A DNA stretch of 64,000 bases from Ornithodoros turicata (taxonomy: Eukaryota; Arthropoda; Arachnida; Ixodida; Argasidae), in the NCBI RefSeq assembly GCF_037126465.1, contig NC_088203.1:93124668-93188667 (forward strand). Direction: 5' to 3'. Shown here one piece after another: positions 45,259 through 57,350 of the stretch. Positions within the stretch are counted from its first letter, which is position 1, and each line of letters begins with the position of its first letter. The notes under the pieces are model-generated. The model did no database searches and was not told the origin of the DNA. It saw nothing but the letters and a program-made list of their open reading frames with translations. The position numbers and the translations under genes were made by a program.

Positions 45259-45822
45259 GGGTACATTTATGCTGCAGCATCGCTGCTGGCACATGGTACA
45301 TCGCTGTTTGGCGATGACGAAACAAACACATGTATCTCTGTGGGCGCGTTCATGCTGCAGCATCGCTGCTTGCCAAAGATGCACGCCATGATCATCGCCA
45401 CAACAATGCTGCCAAACATGTTTGAACATGCCCGGGGACTACCTGACTTCTGGCGATGACAGGTCAAACACAGAGCTTTCTGTTGGTGCATTTACCCTGC
45501 AGCCTGGCTGCTCGCTTATCCTCGCCGCTGCTTGCCGCTCTGCTCGCTGCACCTAGGAATGTAAACATGTTTGTCTTCCTGGTATCATTGATGACTGGCG
45601 TCTTGAAATCCGACCTGCGATTGGTTGTGATGAAGTCGGTTTCCTCCTTCCCACTTTTCCTCGTTTCCATCCTTCCACAGTGAACGCTGCTAGGCGACTG
45701 ATATAGCGAAAGCGAGCAGCATCTTGAGCAATCTGCAGGGTAAACGCACCCTAGCGGTTATGCGAGCAGCGATGTGCTTGAAGCTGCAGCGAGCAGCGAT
45801 GCTGCAGCATAAATGTACCCTT
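45259..45822. mobile_element. fold-back element inside the LINE
   Basis: GGTACATTTATGCTGCAGCA at the left recurs in complement at the right end (CTGCAGCATAAATGTACC). Internal AGCAGCGATG repeats. The LINE frame is interrupted on the left after ...AAETL and resumes on the right with ...HRLRVGVPFRRSLLHRMGL. Confidence 0.8.
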
Positions 45823-45824
45823 AT

Positions 45825-45996
45825 TCACCGTCTTCGAGTGGGCGTCCCGTTCCGCCGTTCTCTGCTGCACAGGATGGGTCTTGTTGAGTCTGCATTGTGC
45901 CCCGAGTTTGATGTGGTGGACGACAGCGGTCACGTCTTGCTAGAGTGCCGCCACTTCAGATCAAAGAGACAGTCACTCCTTGTATCGGAATACTGA
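45825..45996 (+). pseudogene. LINE ORF2 C-terminal zinc region
   Basis: HRLRVGVPFRRSLLHRMGL then CPEFDVVDDSGHVLLECRHF, a Cys/His cluster as at the end of Jockey/I/CR1-type proteins. Continues the RNase H fragment. Confidence 0.75.
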
Positions 45997-46543
45997 TACC
46001 GCTGTTGTCCTTGACGTGGAAACGCCCACTGGTATAAAAGAGCACGCAATAAAGATAACGGGCTCGTTTTGGTCCCGACACCCAAACTAGACGGCAGTGT
46101 TCAATAAACTCCTTGCCAGCATTCTACGCATGACAAATCGCCCAGTGGAGCTGACTTATTTATTGGGTCCTTGAGATACTCCGCGAAATCAACGGAAGGC
46201 AATCCGTGTGCTGGTAGCATTCTTGAGTGAGACTGGTCTCACAACCGTATTGTGAACATTAAGCGCGAACTGCATTTTAGTGTGAACTGCTGACACCTAA
46301 TTTTGTAGATCTGCAGCGTGCTATATTGTTTTCGTTCTATTGATTGAGTGCCTGTGAGTATTTGAAGGATCCCGCTGTGATTTGTGTTGACTGCTGTGAG
46401 TATTTTGAATCAGAAGGTGTAATAGCTATACAGCTCTTGGAATGGAGCAGGCAGCACCCATGGAGGGTTGCTGATAGCTCCAAGGTTTACTTTATTTTAC
46501 TAATTTTCTAACTAACTAACTAACTACAGGCGAGAAATTAGTT

Positions 46544-47599
46544 TTATATTTCAACGTAATCTCCAGCTGCACTAATGCACTTGTCCCAGCGTTTCACGAG
46601 GGTTTGGATGCCAGCAGCGCAGGAATCCTTACCGGCGCGTTGCAGCCATGAGCGGAACGCATTCTTGACCTTGTCGTCGCAGCTGAAGTGGCGGCCCCCA
46701 AGGAACGCATTCAGTGGCCCGAAGAGATGGAAATCGCTGGGGGCGAGGTCTGGACTGTAAGGGGGATGTGGCAGCAACTCCCAGCCAAGTTCCTGTAAGG
46801 TGCGTGTCGTGAGATGCGCGGTATGCGGGCGTGCATTGTCCTGTAGGAGGAGGACGCCTTTGGTGATGAGGCCCGGCCGCTTTTGCTTCAGCGCCTTGTG
46901 CACATCCCTGAGAACCTGGCAGTAATATGCACTATTGATGGTGGTACCACTGGGCAGAAAATCAACATGAACAACGCCAGCCTTGTCCCAGAAAACCGTG
47001 GACCTTACCCGCAGACAGGGTGCTTCGGACTTCTTGGGAGCTGGCGAGCCCGAGTGCTTCCTCTGTTTTGTTGTGCGTTTAGACTCAGGAGTGAAATGGT
47101 GTACCCACGTTTCATCGCACGTGACGACCCGATCAAGGAACGGCTGTCCTTCAGTGTCGAAACGGTACCTTAGCTCTTGGGAGATTTCCACTTTTCTCTG
47201 CCGGTCAAACACGGAGAGCTGCCTCGGGACCCAACGGGCACTAACTTTACGAAATTGGAGGTGTTCATAAATGATAGTGTTCAATGTTCCCACAGAAAGG
47301 TCCGTCTTTCGAGCCAGTTCAAGACATGTTATCCGTCGGTCCTTGAGGATCAGGCGTTCCACAAGTTGGATGTTCTCAGGAACTCTGACACTGGGCTCTG
47401 AGCCGCCCCGGGCGGGATCGTCCTGCACTGATGTACGGCCGTGTCGGAACCTTTTGCGCGATTTGCGGCGGCTAAGTGTATCGTGGCCATACTGAGCCTG
47501 AAGTCTTCTGTGAATTTCAGACGGCTTTACGCCTTCATTCACGAGAAACTTCATGACAATTCGCTGTTCGATGTGCGCGCTCACCTCGTTGTCGGCCAT
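46544..47599 (-). pseudogene. mariner transposase (copy 2), open but altered
   Basis: From ATG 47599 (MADNEVSAHIEQR) the frame is 351 codons, near the usual mariner length. Helix-turn-helix region at the N-terminus, WVPRQLS linker, and the catalytic triad D162 (TCDETW), D254 (LLQDN), D289 (PDLAPSD), with 34 residues between the last two as in mariner. Relative to copy 1 it lacks residues in the KAFEWYKRF region and 5 bp before the TVFWDKAG block, so a short stretch (SEAPCLRVRS) reads out of register. Activity is doubtful. Confidence 0.85.
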
Positions 47600-47750
47600 C
47601 TTGTCCAGCACGTGTCTTCTGTTTTGCACAAACTTTGGACCACCACGTGGTGAACGCTGTCGCGTGTGAAAATGACGAAAAAGAAGTAGCGCGAGCCATT
47701 TGTACACTCAGGAGACAGAAAGTCCCGGTTTGACTTGAACACCCCTCGTA

Positions 47751-49095
47751 TATCATAGGAACAAATCCAGGTAAAATGAGCAAACAAAGAATACAAAAAA
47801 ATGGGCACATAGCAAAATTCTTTCTCGCTAAATAATGTCGAAGCAATTGCAGTCTCAAAGCATTGACTAGTGACTTTGACGTTTGACTACAAAAGGAAAT
47901 ATTTTGGAGCAGACTTCAAGAAGTATTTCTGAATTTTTTCTTAGTTAGTGAAAAGTTGCGATTACTCGTCTTTCTAAGTTAACGGGGAATGTCGAAACTT
48001 TTGGTCGAGTAACCAAAAAGCCAACCAAAATACTTAGGATTCACAAGGGCAAGAAAGTAGCCCTTTTGTCGAAAAGCAGCCAGTGTTTGCAACCCCTAAT
48101 AGATTTGCGACGTCGCCGACAATGGCCCCTCGACCTACCCTTCACGTTCTTTGATCAACTAGTTGTAACATATGCTCTTTTGATAATTCCTCAAGAATGA
48201 CACTGAAAAATAGAAATGATTTTGTGTTTGTTTCTTTTTGTTTTAGTTTCTTACACATATTCGTATGACGCCGTGTTGAAGCTATTCTCCATACCTGATA
48301 CTTGTCAGTTGAAAAAAGTATCTATCTTCGACCGTATGTTTACGGCGCTTGCCTGTTGTTTGCCTTCTCGCTGGAAGCACAATATAGAACTTTGTAACCT
48401 TGGACAATTGTTTTTCTCCGCTGTTTGATGGATTGGTGTAATCGTGTGTTCCCAAAATGCAACATTGGTGAAATACGCGTACGGTTGGTACTTCGCAGCA
48501 TGGTAATGGGGGCATCCTTTGCAGACGAGGTTTCTTTTGCAAGAATGAAGCATGTATACATAGCGAGAAATCGCTCTGAAATATACGATTCGAGGCTTAA
48601 TTTTACTTATATCTTCCTACTTTTGTTACTGCAATCATCGTCATCATCAAGATGTGAACTCCACATGATATATATTCATAGAATAAGCTGACTAAGAGAG
48701 GTTCTACAATAGCAAATTGATTGATCAGCGAATTTCCGAGGAAACGTGACGACCGAGAGGACAAACGGCATGACATTTTATAACCAAAAACTCAGAAGCA
48801 ACTTTTTCGTTACAAGTGTCCGGAGACGTAGCCTTCTTAATGCAGAGCGAGACACCGTCCCACATAAGTTACAGAGCGGACCGCTGCAATTTCTTTCGCT
48901 TAGTTTATCGCTCCGGGCAGCAGGAAGATTCCTCACATTGTATTCGCTCCTTCCCGTTGCACTGTCCTTGGTCTTCTACACACACGCACAAAAACAAATG
49001 TACATATAAAAGATGGTGGTTCTGCTGGTATTCCCGAGACATTCCTAAAGTGCGATGCGACATGTATTTCGTATTTATTCGAAATTTCCTTCCAA
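47751..49095. other. no gene recognised
   Basis: AT-rich sequence without recognisable domains or repeat ends. Confidence 0.3.
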
Positions 49096-49098
49096 AGA

Positions 49099-49132
49099 GT
49101 GTGTGTGTGTGTGTATGTGTGTGTGTGTGTGT
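49099..49132. repeat. (GT)n microsatellite
   Basis: GT units with one TATG interruption. Confidence 0.95.
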
Positions 49133-49244
49133 TCATTTTTGCACGAGTCCACTGTGTACAGTGAAGGTAATTACATATACGGTCATTCAAATACTTCCAG
49201 TACGATTTTGCGGTCGATTTTGCCGGATCTTTAGTTTTTCTGTA

Positions 49245-49370
49245 TTTTTTTTCTACATGAGCATAAACACCTGCGAAAAAATTTAACAAAAACAGACATA
49301 TCAGACAGACGGCTATCAGTCTGCAAGGTTTGAGGTGAATTAGTGCAGTATTTTTGAGACGTGATCGAAT
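49245..49370. repeat. fragment related to the 40.0-40.6 kb palindrome
   Basis: TTTCTACATGAGCATA, AAATTTAACAAAAAC, GGCTATCAGTCTGCAAGG and GTGATCGAATGG follow the same order as 40478-40590. Confidence 0.5.
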
Positions 49371-49379
49371 GGTGTAATG

Positions 49380-51830
49380 ATTGCAAAATTCACCCTGTGT
49401 ATCATTATAACTGTATGTCCAGTCCAGCTGAAGAAAAGTGATTGTTTGAAAAATATTGTGGATTTCGGGAGAGTTCCTCAACGGTTTAGCTTAAGGCGGA
49501 CTCACTTCTTAGGAAAGTCTATGGGGAATTTTCGTTCGCAGGTTTCTCGTAAACCTCGCTAAATTTCTACACGAAACAGGTACACGCGTGTACCCCTCGA
49601 GTTCATCTAGGGAATGACATATTTTTGAAGACCTGACTCGATGCACTGATTTTTGGCGAATTAAAGTTTGTCCAATTTCCAATACATGAGAGTCTATGGG
49701 AGGTGCAACAAAATCGCTTCTCTCGGCACACCCGCCTGCGATATTTGGGCCAAAATGATGTCATTCCCTAGAGTAACAGTCGGGGAATTCATTTCAATCA
49801 ACAAATTCGACAAGCTCACTCCAGTTTTCCAGATCGCTGCGAATGAAAATAATGGCTTTGTCGTTTTCTTACATGTCCCGCACGCTGGCGCCGATTACAT
49901 TACTTCCTTAAAGTGCAGGAGGAAAGCAAAGCGAAGAAAACAATTTTGTGACGCTGCAGCCAACTGTTTCCGGAAGCGAACTTTAAAAAGACCGCATGAG
50001 TCTGCCTTAAAATTCGGCAATGATTTGGCTATGTGCTTTAATCAGGGGGAAATGGTGTCGATGTTGATTCAGGTCTCCCAAAATACTTTCAATAGTCGTA
50101 GACAGAGGCCTATGGAGACTCCACCGTCAGTTCTTTTATAGTATGTTGAGCGCTTGCTCAGGAGTTCCACAGGGAGTATATCCCTGCATCACAAAGAGCT
50201 CCCAATTTTCTATCGAAGTAGACGCTTTCCAATACGTGGCCTTGCCGTCAGGCTACCTGAGGTTCTCGTTCGACCGTCGGCATGTTCACAGCTTATGTCA
50301 GCTTATTCTTATATACGACCTATATATACTTGTTCCACTGCAAAGTGCCTACAGAGATGCAGATTTTGACGTCTGTCTGTTTGTTAACCGCGGTAGTGTC
50401 AGTCCACTGTAATGACCGCAAGTTGGTTTGGTTTGAGTTTAAGAGAAAAAAAAAGGAGATTTTTGCTTCACTAGTGTGAGGCCCGCAACTCCACATCACT
50501 TGCACCAGTTACTTTGGTGGAAAACTCCCGGAATGATGATGTCAATGAAGAGGAGGAGGATGGTGATGATGATGACGATGATTATTAGTGGTGGTGGTAA
50601 GAAGTGATTTTCATTGTGCGGTTCACTTCCTTGGGTGAGGAGCATATTACCCGCTAAAGGTTGACCCCGGGAGCATGACGGTGCTGTTTGCAGAACGTGA
50701 GACACTAAGGAAGGGATCGCGTGACACGTGAGCTGTCTTTCCCGGAGCGAGCCAGTGTTTAGCTGATCGATCTCTACGTCGTGATGTTTCTGCTGCCAAT
50801 GGGTAAGACCGAGTGGATTGGGAAAGAGAACTACGTCACTGTGTATGCTTCTTTCCGTGGCCGTCAAGAGCAGAATGGATCATGTGACCAAACTGTGCCA
50901 AGTGGCATAGCAGAACCTTATAACCCTAAGAACGGAAATAGTGTTTCGTTGAGCTATACATTTAGTATGACGGCCTTTGCTGCTAGCGGCATATACTAAC
51001 GTCATACTAAGGTAATATAGCTCAGAGTATTCCAGTACAAGGTTTATTTTTAGAAAAAGAAATGAATTTTGAAGGCTTTTCCCGATATAAAGTGGGCACG
51101 TCGCCATATTCTCATTCAGAACTTCGCAATCGCCGCAATATGAGAAACCCATTTCGTACGCGATGATCAGAAATTCCATTGCCGCCGGCTTAGTACCGTG
51201 AATGGAACTAACAGGCAAAAATTGGAAAAGTCTCGTACTCGCAAGTGAATAACATACGTATCTAAAGAGCTTGAAAGCTTGTTTCCTTTTAGTACAATAA
51301 GTTATTTTACTGTTTAATATATCTTTAAATAAGTATCTTACTGCGAGTATACAAGCAGTCACATTTCTTCTCTTTGTGATAACGTCGCGCTCGTTTCCTA
51401 TGTTGTGTATTCTGCGCGCCCCGTACCAGGTATTTACTGCCCCCCCCCACCTCCGTTTTCTTAAATAAATATACAATACCGAACCATTAGCAACTTACCC
51501 ACCATACGTGGTGGATCGCACCCGGATCTGGAAATGAAATTTGTGTTGTTATTATCTGAGGAAACTTGCTGAACGTCTGTCAACACTATTACACTATTTA
51601 GGATTCATTACGGTGAGAACTGCAGAAGATACAATGATTGCACAATTGCGACGGTGTTGTTAGCGACTATCAGCGCATTCGCAGCACACATTCGTTCAGA
51701 GCGTCCCCAATAAAACCAGACATTTGCTGAAAGTTTCAACAACAACAACAAAGAGCAGAATTACTGCGTTTCATATACGTTCGCTTTGCTTTGGTGAAAT
51801 TTTACATTTGATAGGTTTTCCGTTTTGTGA
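49380..51830. other. no gene recognised
   Basis: A 157-codon frame at 49668-50141 has no motif I know and no splice or start context that supports it. A (GAT/GAG)-rich tract lies at 50548-50600. Confidence 0.3.
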
Positions 51831-51831
51831 T

Positions 51832-52154
51832 GTACACCCTTAAAGATGATGATGGTGGGCTGGCGATGAAAGGGCTCGCCTTTGTCGGCCTGTTAAAAGT
51901 GAACTTCACCGCATAGCACGCTCCTAACCAACCATCATCCCGAATGGCAACGCTCTCTCCCCTGATTTGCTGAAAACGGGAGGCGGAGCCTATTTCGTAC
52001 CATTATGTCGTACAAAATATGTATGCCGTTATCACCCTATACAAAATAATCTCCGCCTCCCGTTTTCAACATATGAGGGGCGAGAACGCTGTCATCCGGG
52101 ATGATGGACGGCTAGGAGCGTGCTATGCGGTGAAGTTCACTTTTAAGATTGTAC
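51832..52154. mobile_element. hairpin MITE, GAACTTCACC family (copy 1)
   Basis: Arms GAACTTCACCGCATAGCACG, CAACCATCATCCCGAATG, CGGGAGGCGGAGCC at the left recur in complement at the right. About 50 bp of GATGATG-rich sequence sit inside the left tip. Confidence 0.82.
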
Positions 52155-52625
52155 TTTGGATCTAACTGTGTGATTCGTCGCCCCGAAATCGCACGAAATA
52201 ATGGCAATAGGGGAATAAGGGAAATAATGCGACAACGGAAAAAAGGGCGCTCGTCTGAAAACAGCTGGCTTTGAATTTGTTTCACGAATGCAGCTGATAG
52301 AGAAACTAAAGCCGTCCGAACAAGCAACAAAAAATACCTTAGTCCCCTAGGGATATGCATCGAGTGGAAGACATCGTCAAAGTGTTGAGGAATTCACCAT
52401 CTCTCATCCACAGGGTGATCTTGCATCACGTATGTGCTTTACAGAATCGCTCTTGGATAGCTCGTCTCACGCTAAATGGGGCCTTCATCATCATATTTTT
52501 CTCTATACCGTCAGTATCAGAATCATCATCCTTATGAAGTCAAGCGCTCAATGAGCGGAAGTCATCCCCATATCATCGTCATCATGTATTTCTCTCTCTC
52601 TCTCGTTTGCCGGGAGAGGAGCATA

Positions 52626-52874
52626 TACACTCTAAAAACAGAACTTCACCTCAATGCACGCTCCTCACCAAACCATCATCCCGAATAACATCGTTCCCTT
52701 CCCTGATTTGTTGAAAACGGGAATCCTCCTTTCTGTGACAATCAACGTAACTACAGAAGTGTCACCAACAAGCGTGCGCCTCCCGTTCTCAACAGGTCAG
52801 TAAAAGAACTATATGCCATTCGGGACGGTGGCTGGCTAGGAGCGTCCTATGCGGTGAAGTTCTGCTTTATTAGT
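52626..52874. mobile_element. hairpin MITE, GAACTTCACC family (copy 2)
   Basis: Starts TACACTCTAAAAACAGAACT; arms are more diverged, with TGTGACAATC/GAAGTGTCACC near the centre. Confidence 0.78.
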
Positions 52875-54365
52875 GAATATAGGGTTTCAGGCACTGGCAC
52901 TGGTCAGCTTAACATCACGACCCACAGGACTCCGGCCGTAAAATTACACATTGTAAGCATACCTCACATTCGCACACAATGGCTTCCACACTTAAGAGAC
53001 CGCGCACATTTCGCAATATTACAGGCGATAAAGAGGGCAATGCCGTTTTATAGCACCTCCAGCGGGGCGTATCCGTTTTATTACGCGGTCCTTGACGTGC
53101 ACCACCAGATTTCTTACTCTTATCCTCCCCAACCGACATTACGCCCATCTCGAAGTGCGCCTGCGGATTCGAAAGGATACAACCCAAGGAAATCTCGCAA
53201 AGCTATTGAAAGCAGCCTTATACTTGCTTTGGAAGTATATGAGCGGTTTATGCAGATAACGCGGGCAAGCTGCTGCAGCAAGAGTCTCCTAGATCACTGT
53301 AATGCAAGCACTTTAGACTTGCAGAACGCCACTACGCAGTACAAGCCTGGTTTATTGGGGACCTGAGTAAGCGCACCAGAACATTTTCCAGAAACACTCC
53401 ACTGTGCGTAGCAAGTCGGATACGCTTTTCTGTTGTTTTCGGGAATCTTACGCCGCAGTGTGGAGAAAGGCCAAGTGGATGTGGATTTACTGGCGGAGAG
53501 CGCGCGCGTTCTTTCGGTGCCCGAAGCTTGTCTTTTCTTGCCGCCTTGATTCGCCAGCAATGCAGTTTTATATTTCAGTGATATAGGACGGGATGTACTC
53601 AGCGTGTACTCAGAGCAGGGAATCTAAAATGCACGAGGGAACATAAGTCTGGGGAGAATATCGCGTGTCTCCGGTACACGGACGCTGAGAGCGAGGACCC
53701 ACGCAAGCAAAGAAAATGAACCTTATTCTGCTTTATCTTTCTCTTCGTTTCGTTTTCGTTGATGTTGATGAAGAAAAATACTTTCGTTTCGTTTTCGTGT
53801 TTTTATTAAAGTGACTGCTTTATAGGTACCGCCAACGTCAACAGTCTTGTAGGTCCCTCTGTACCAGTTGCGCATAGAGAAGAAGAGAGAAGTGACGTTG
53901 CGTACAACACCACTGCAACGAGAGCGGGCGCCCGAAGATGAGGATCGGAAGATGCACGGCCTATAAAGTTTCCGCATTTAATTTAACGTCTTTAGCAGAA
54001 TTCCCAAAGATGCAGCCAAAAAGTAATTTTAAGAACATTTTAAAATATTTACAAACGTTTTTAAACGAAGAATGCCGTTATCACCAGTACGAATATTACG
54101 GTCTTTATCGCTTTTCACGCAGCATTTACGTCTCTTGAAACGTTTATACGTGGCTGACACTCAAGAAATTTCGTGTAACGTTTTGGTAGTGTTTACGGTA
54201 TGGGGTGGTGGTTAAATTCATTAAATTAATGTATCCACTTTCTTTTTACGGAACTAATTATAAATTTGTTCAAGTAATTACGCTCAGTGGATTTACATCT
54301 CCAACGAAGAAAGCCCCCGATTTTTTTTAAATTCAGTTTTATTCCGAAACTTTCTAACGACAAAA

Positions 54366-54582
54366 AGGAACTTCAACACATGAAGGCCAACCGTTGCACA
54401 GAATGATACCATTATCTTTCCAGATTTGTGAAAAATACGGGTCGTACGATCTTTTGTGTCAATTAACACAGCTGCATAAGTGTCACCGAAAGGCGTATGC
54501 CTCACGTTTTCACCAACTCAAGGGAGACTATACGATGTCATTCGGGATGATAGTTGGCAAAGATTCTGTTATGTGACTTCGC
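54366..54582. mobile_element. hairpin MITE, diverged copy (copy 3)
   Basis: GGAACTTCAACACATGAAGG, CCGTTGCACAGAATGATACC, GGCGTATGCC and GTCATTCGGGATGATAGTTGG keep the family order. Most similar to the copy at 56896. Confidence 0.65.
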
Positions 54583-54594
54583 AAATCTGGAGTA

Positions 54595-54843
54595 CACTCT
54601 TAAAAATGAACTTCACCACATAGCACGGTCCTAGCCAACCATCATCTCAAATGATATCGTTATCTGCCCTGATTTGTTGAAAACGGGGGGCGTACGCCTT
54701 TTCTGTGACACTTATGCTGTTCATAATTGTCACAAAAAAGGCGTACGCCCCCCGTTTTCAACAAATCAGGGCAGATAACGATATCATTTGAGATGATGGT
54801 TGGCTAGGAGCGTGCTATGTGGTGAAGTTCATTTTTAAGAGTG
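54595..54843. mobile_element. hairpin MITE, near-perfect palindrome (copy 4)
   Basis: TA at 54593-54594 and 54844-54845. CACTCTTAAAAATGAACTTC and its exact complement form the ends, and pairing continues almost to the centre (GGCGTACGCC ... TGTGACACTTATGCTGTTC, AATTGTCACA). The 249-bp length is typical of the family. Confidence 0.92.
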
Positions 54844-54863
54844 TACGGTATCGTTCAGTGATA

Positions 54864-55058
54864 CACTCTTAAAAATGAACTTCACCACATAGCACGCTCC
54901 TAGCCAACCACCATCCCGAATGACAACGTTCTCGCCCCTGATTTGTTGAAAACGGGAGGAGGAGCCTATTTTGTGCTGTGCATAATGGAACAAAATGGGC
55001 TCCTCCTCCCGTTTTCAACAAATCTAGGGCGATCCCATCTCATGTCGGCATCAGAGGC
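54864..55058. mobile_element. hairpin MITE, right side truncated (copy 5)
   Basis: Same left end; the core is CGGGAGGAGGAGCC with a central TTTTGTGCTGTGCATAATGG. The right arm stops after AACAAATCTAGGGCGATCCC. The next copy follows at once. Confidence 0.85.
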
Positions 55059-55059
55059 A

Positions 55060-55312
55060 CACTCTTTAAAATGAACTTCACCGCATAGCACGCTCATAGC
55101 CAACCACTATCTCGAATGATATCGTTATCTGCCCTGATTGATTTGTTGAAAACGGGAGGCGTACGCCTTTTTTGTGACACTTATGCTGTTCATAATTGTC
55201 ACAAAAAAGGCGTACGCCTCCCGTTTTCAACAAATCCGGGCAGGTAACGATATCATTCGAGATGATGGTTGGCTAGGAGCGTGCTATGCGGTGAAGTTCA
55301 TTTTTAAGAGTG
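55060..55312. mobile_element. hairpin MITE, near-perfect palindrome (copy 6)
   Basis: CACTCTTTAAAATGAACTTC to its complement ending TTTAAGAGTG; core GGCGTACGCC as in copy 4. Confidence 0.9.
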
Positions 55313-56106
55313 CAACGAACGAGCGGACCAGCTAGCTTCTTCAGCACACAACAGCTGCAGCCCATCCTTAGCAGTCCCGGCCGACACTGACAGGCTCATG
55401 GTCGTCAAACAGCTAGTTGAGGTGCGTCATCCTGGCATACAGGACATCATGCAGAATCACCGACCCTCTCTTCCCACGAAAGATCTTCCCCGTGGTATGC
55501 AGACAGTGCTCCATCCATTACGCACAGGATCTGCGTTCACGAACTCGCAACTGTGCAAGATCGGCTCCAGGGAGGGCTCCAGTTGCGGACACTGTAATCA
55601 TCCGGAGACAGTCGCGCATATCCTGACAGAATGCCGTGCATATCATACCATGCGGGAAACCCATCTTCCCCACGCCAGGCCTGGTATACTGACGGACGTC
55701 CTCTTCCCCGAAGGTTCTTGTGCGGAACGACTTTCAAAAACTCGCGGCCTCGTGCGCTTTCTGCAAGAGACGGGCCTAGCGGAGAGACCACTCTAGTGCA
55801 CCTCTCACCTACAGTGTGCTTCCGTCCCATCAGTACCGGTCATCCCTCCTCTACATCACTTTGAAGTCCTCAACTCCCCTCTCCCACTTTCTTTTCCTTT
55901 TTTTTTTTTTGGCTATAGTCGTGACGATGCCCACTTGAGTGCGGCCAACAACGGCAAGCTACCTCGACACCCAGACCCAGACCACGACAGTCAAGCAGGC
56001 GGGGCTAAAGCAATTGTTTAGACTATTTCTGTTGCGACACTGTGCATAGTTATTGTTGGGTCTGTGGTTATCTGTGTAGGGCTTCATATTCCTGTAAAAA
56101 AAAAAA
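55313..56106 (+). mobile_element. LINE 3' fragment
   Basis: C-terminal coding piece at 55398-55796, then a 3' untranslated region with a T run near 55905 and an A run at 56097-56106. The segment 55756-55970 is repeated at 57132-57345. Confidence 0.75.
55398..55796 (+). pseudogene. LINE ORF2 C-terminal zinc region
   Basis: Contains CGHCNHPETVAHILTECRAY, the Cys/His cluster at the end of non-LTR polymerases, in a 132-codon frame. No polymerase motif remains. Confidence 0.78.
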
Positions 56107-56639
56107 GCGAGGTTCGCTTGTCAATTTTCAGAGTTCAATTGAAAAAATAAATTTCCCTCAATTAAAAATTGGCCAAAGCCTTCCTAAATAGCGGCAAAAG
56201 TTCCCAGAAGGTAATTGCCGAAAGTCCCACAATCCTCCGGCGAGTACGTGGCCAGTTAGAATTTTTTATCACTTTAGGTCAAACAACCTGTATATTTTGA
56301 CTTGGTACAAGGAACAAAAAGACCTTTTTGGAGATTCATTCATTATGTGCGCAAAGGAAAGTATCTATTTACCCATTACAAGCATTTATCGTTAAAGCAT
56401 TTTTAAATCACAAAACCAAGTTGCCTTTCGCTCTCTAACGATTATTTTTCTATGTGCCTGTTCTGCGTTATACGTAAAAAGGATAATTTGTTTCGATCAA
56501 TGGGTCACTTGATTGATTACCACCGCTCTTAATTAATCTATTTAGGCCTGTAACATACACTAATCAGTTGTTTTGAACTCAGCCATCCACTTTTATCTCT
56601 TCCATGCAGTTATTATTTATTAAGCCCGCCCTCTAATGA

Positions 56640-56893
56640 TTCACTAAAATTAATACAGGAAGACATTATTACCATTCACAGGTGGTCATATGAATGGAAG
56701 CTCCCGCTTAATCTTAACAAATGTAAAACCACGTCTTTCACTACATCGAGACGCCCTACAGTGAATCGTGCATGTTAAGTAACGATTAAGTGTCTGAAAG
56801 GAGATGATGAATATAAATATTTAGGTGTCATGTTTTCAAAACATTTAAAATGGAACAATCACATCAGATTTCTCGTTGGTAAAGCCAGTCGTT
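56640..56893 (+). pseudogene. CR1/Jockey-like reverse transcriptase fragment (part 1)
   Basis: One frame reads LQEDIITIHRWSYEWKLPLN then LNKCKTTSF and, after a stop, DEYKYLGVMFSKHLKWNNHI: the region after the YADD block in CR1/Jockey polymerases. Interrupted at 56896 by a hairpin MITE. Continues at about 58672. Confidence 0.78.
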
Positions 56894-56895
56894 CC

Positions 56896-57128
56896 CTGCA
56901 CTCTAAAAATATAACTGCACCACCGAGCACGGTGAATGTCAACCATTGCACAGAATGATACCTTTATCACTCCCGATTTGTGGGAAGTGCGGGGCGTACG
57001 CCACTTTTTATAACTGCATAAGTGTTTCCAAAAAGGCGTACACCTCCCGTTTTTAACCAATCAGGGGGCAGAACGATGTCATTCGGGATGGTGGTTGGCT
57101 AAGAGCGTGCTATGTGGTGAAGTTCTAA
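56896..57128. mobile_element. hairpin MITE (copy 7) inside the LINE
   Basis: Starts CACTCTAAAAATATAACTGC and ends GCTATGTGGTGAAGTTCTA; core GGGGCGTACGCC / GGCGTACACC. Confidence 0.78.
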
Positions 57129-57131
57129 CAC

Positions 57132-57350
57132 TTTGCGCTTTCTGCAAGAAACGGGCCTAGCGGAGAGACCACTCTAGTGCACTTCTCACCTACAGTGTGC
57201 CTCCGTCCCATCAGTATCGGTCATCCTGCCTATGCATCACTTTGAAGTCCTCAACTCCCCTCTCCCACTTTATTTTCCTTTTTTTTTGGCTATAGTCGTG
57301 ACGATGCCCACTTGAGTGCGGCCAACAACGGCAAGCTACCTCGACACCCC
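57132..57350 (+). repeat. second copy of a LINE 3' segment
   Basis: About 215 bp nearly identical to 55756-55970 (GCGCTTTCTGCAAGAAACGG ... GCCAACAACGGCAAGCTACC), followed by a poly-C run. A weaker third copy (GCCTACAACGGCGAGCCGAT) follows near 57485. Confidence 0.88.

Larger units (their letters stand above)
44515..46525 (+). mobile_element. 5'-truncated LINE inside the mariner
   Basis: Contains an RNase H frame (44661) and a C-terminal zinc region (about 45825-45995) split by a fold-back element. It ends in an (ACTA)n tail at 46508-46525. The tail and position inside a mariner with known sequence define the ends. Confidence 0.82.
44459..47748 (-). mobile_element. mariner element with nested insertions (copy 2)
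   Basis: TA at 44457-44458 and 47749-47750, ends CGAGGGGTGTTCAAGTCAAA and its complement. The 3' end of the mariner is cut by a LINE at 44515-46525. Alignment with copy 1 shows the break between ...AAAATGAAC and ACAGGCGAGAAATTAG. Confidence 0.93.

Noticed and set aside
49668..50141. A 157-codon frame as a host gene
   Set aside because: No recognisable motif, no splice or promoter support, and the length is possible by chance in this sequence.
52854..53366. A 170-codon frame
   Set aside because: Its start lies inside a hairpin MITE arm, and the rest has no known motif.
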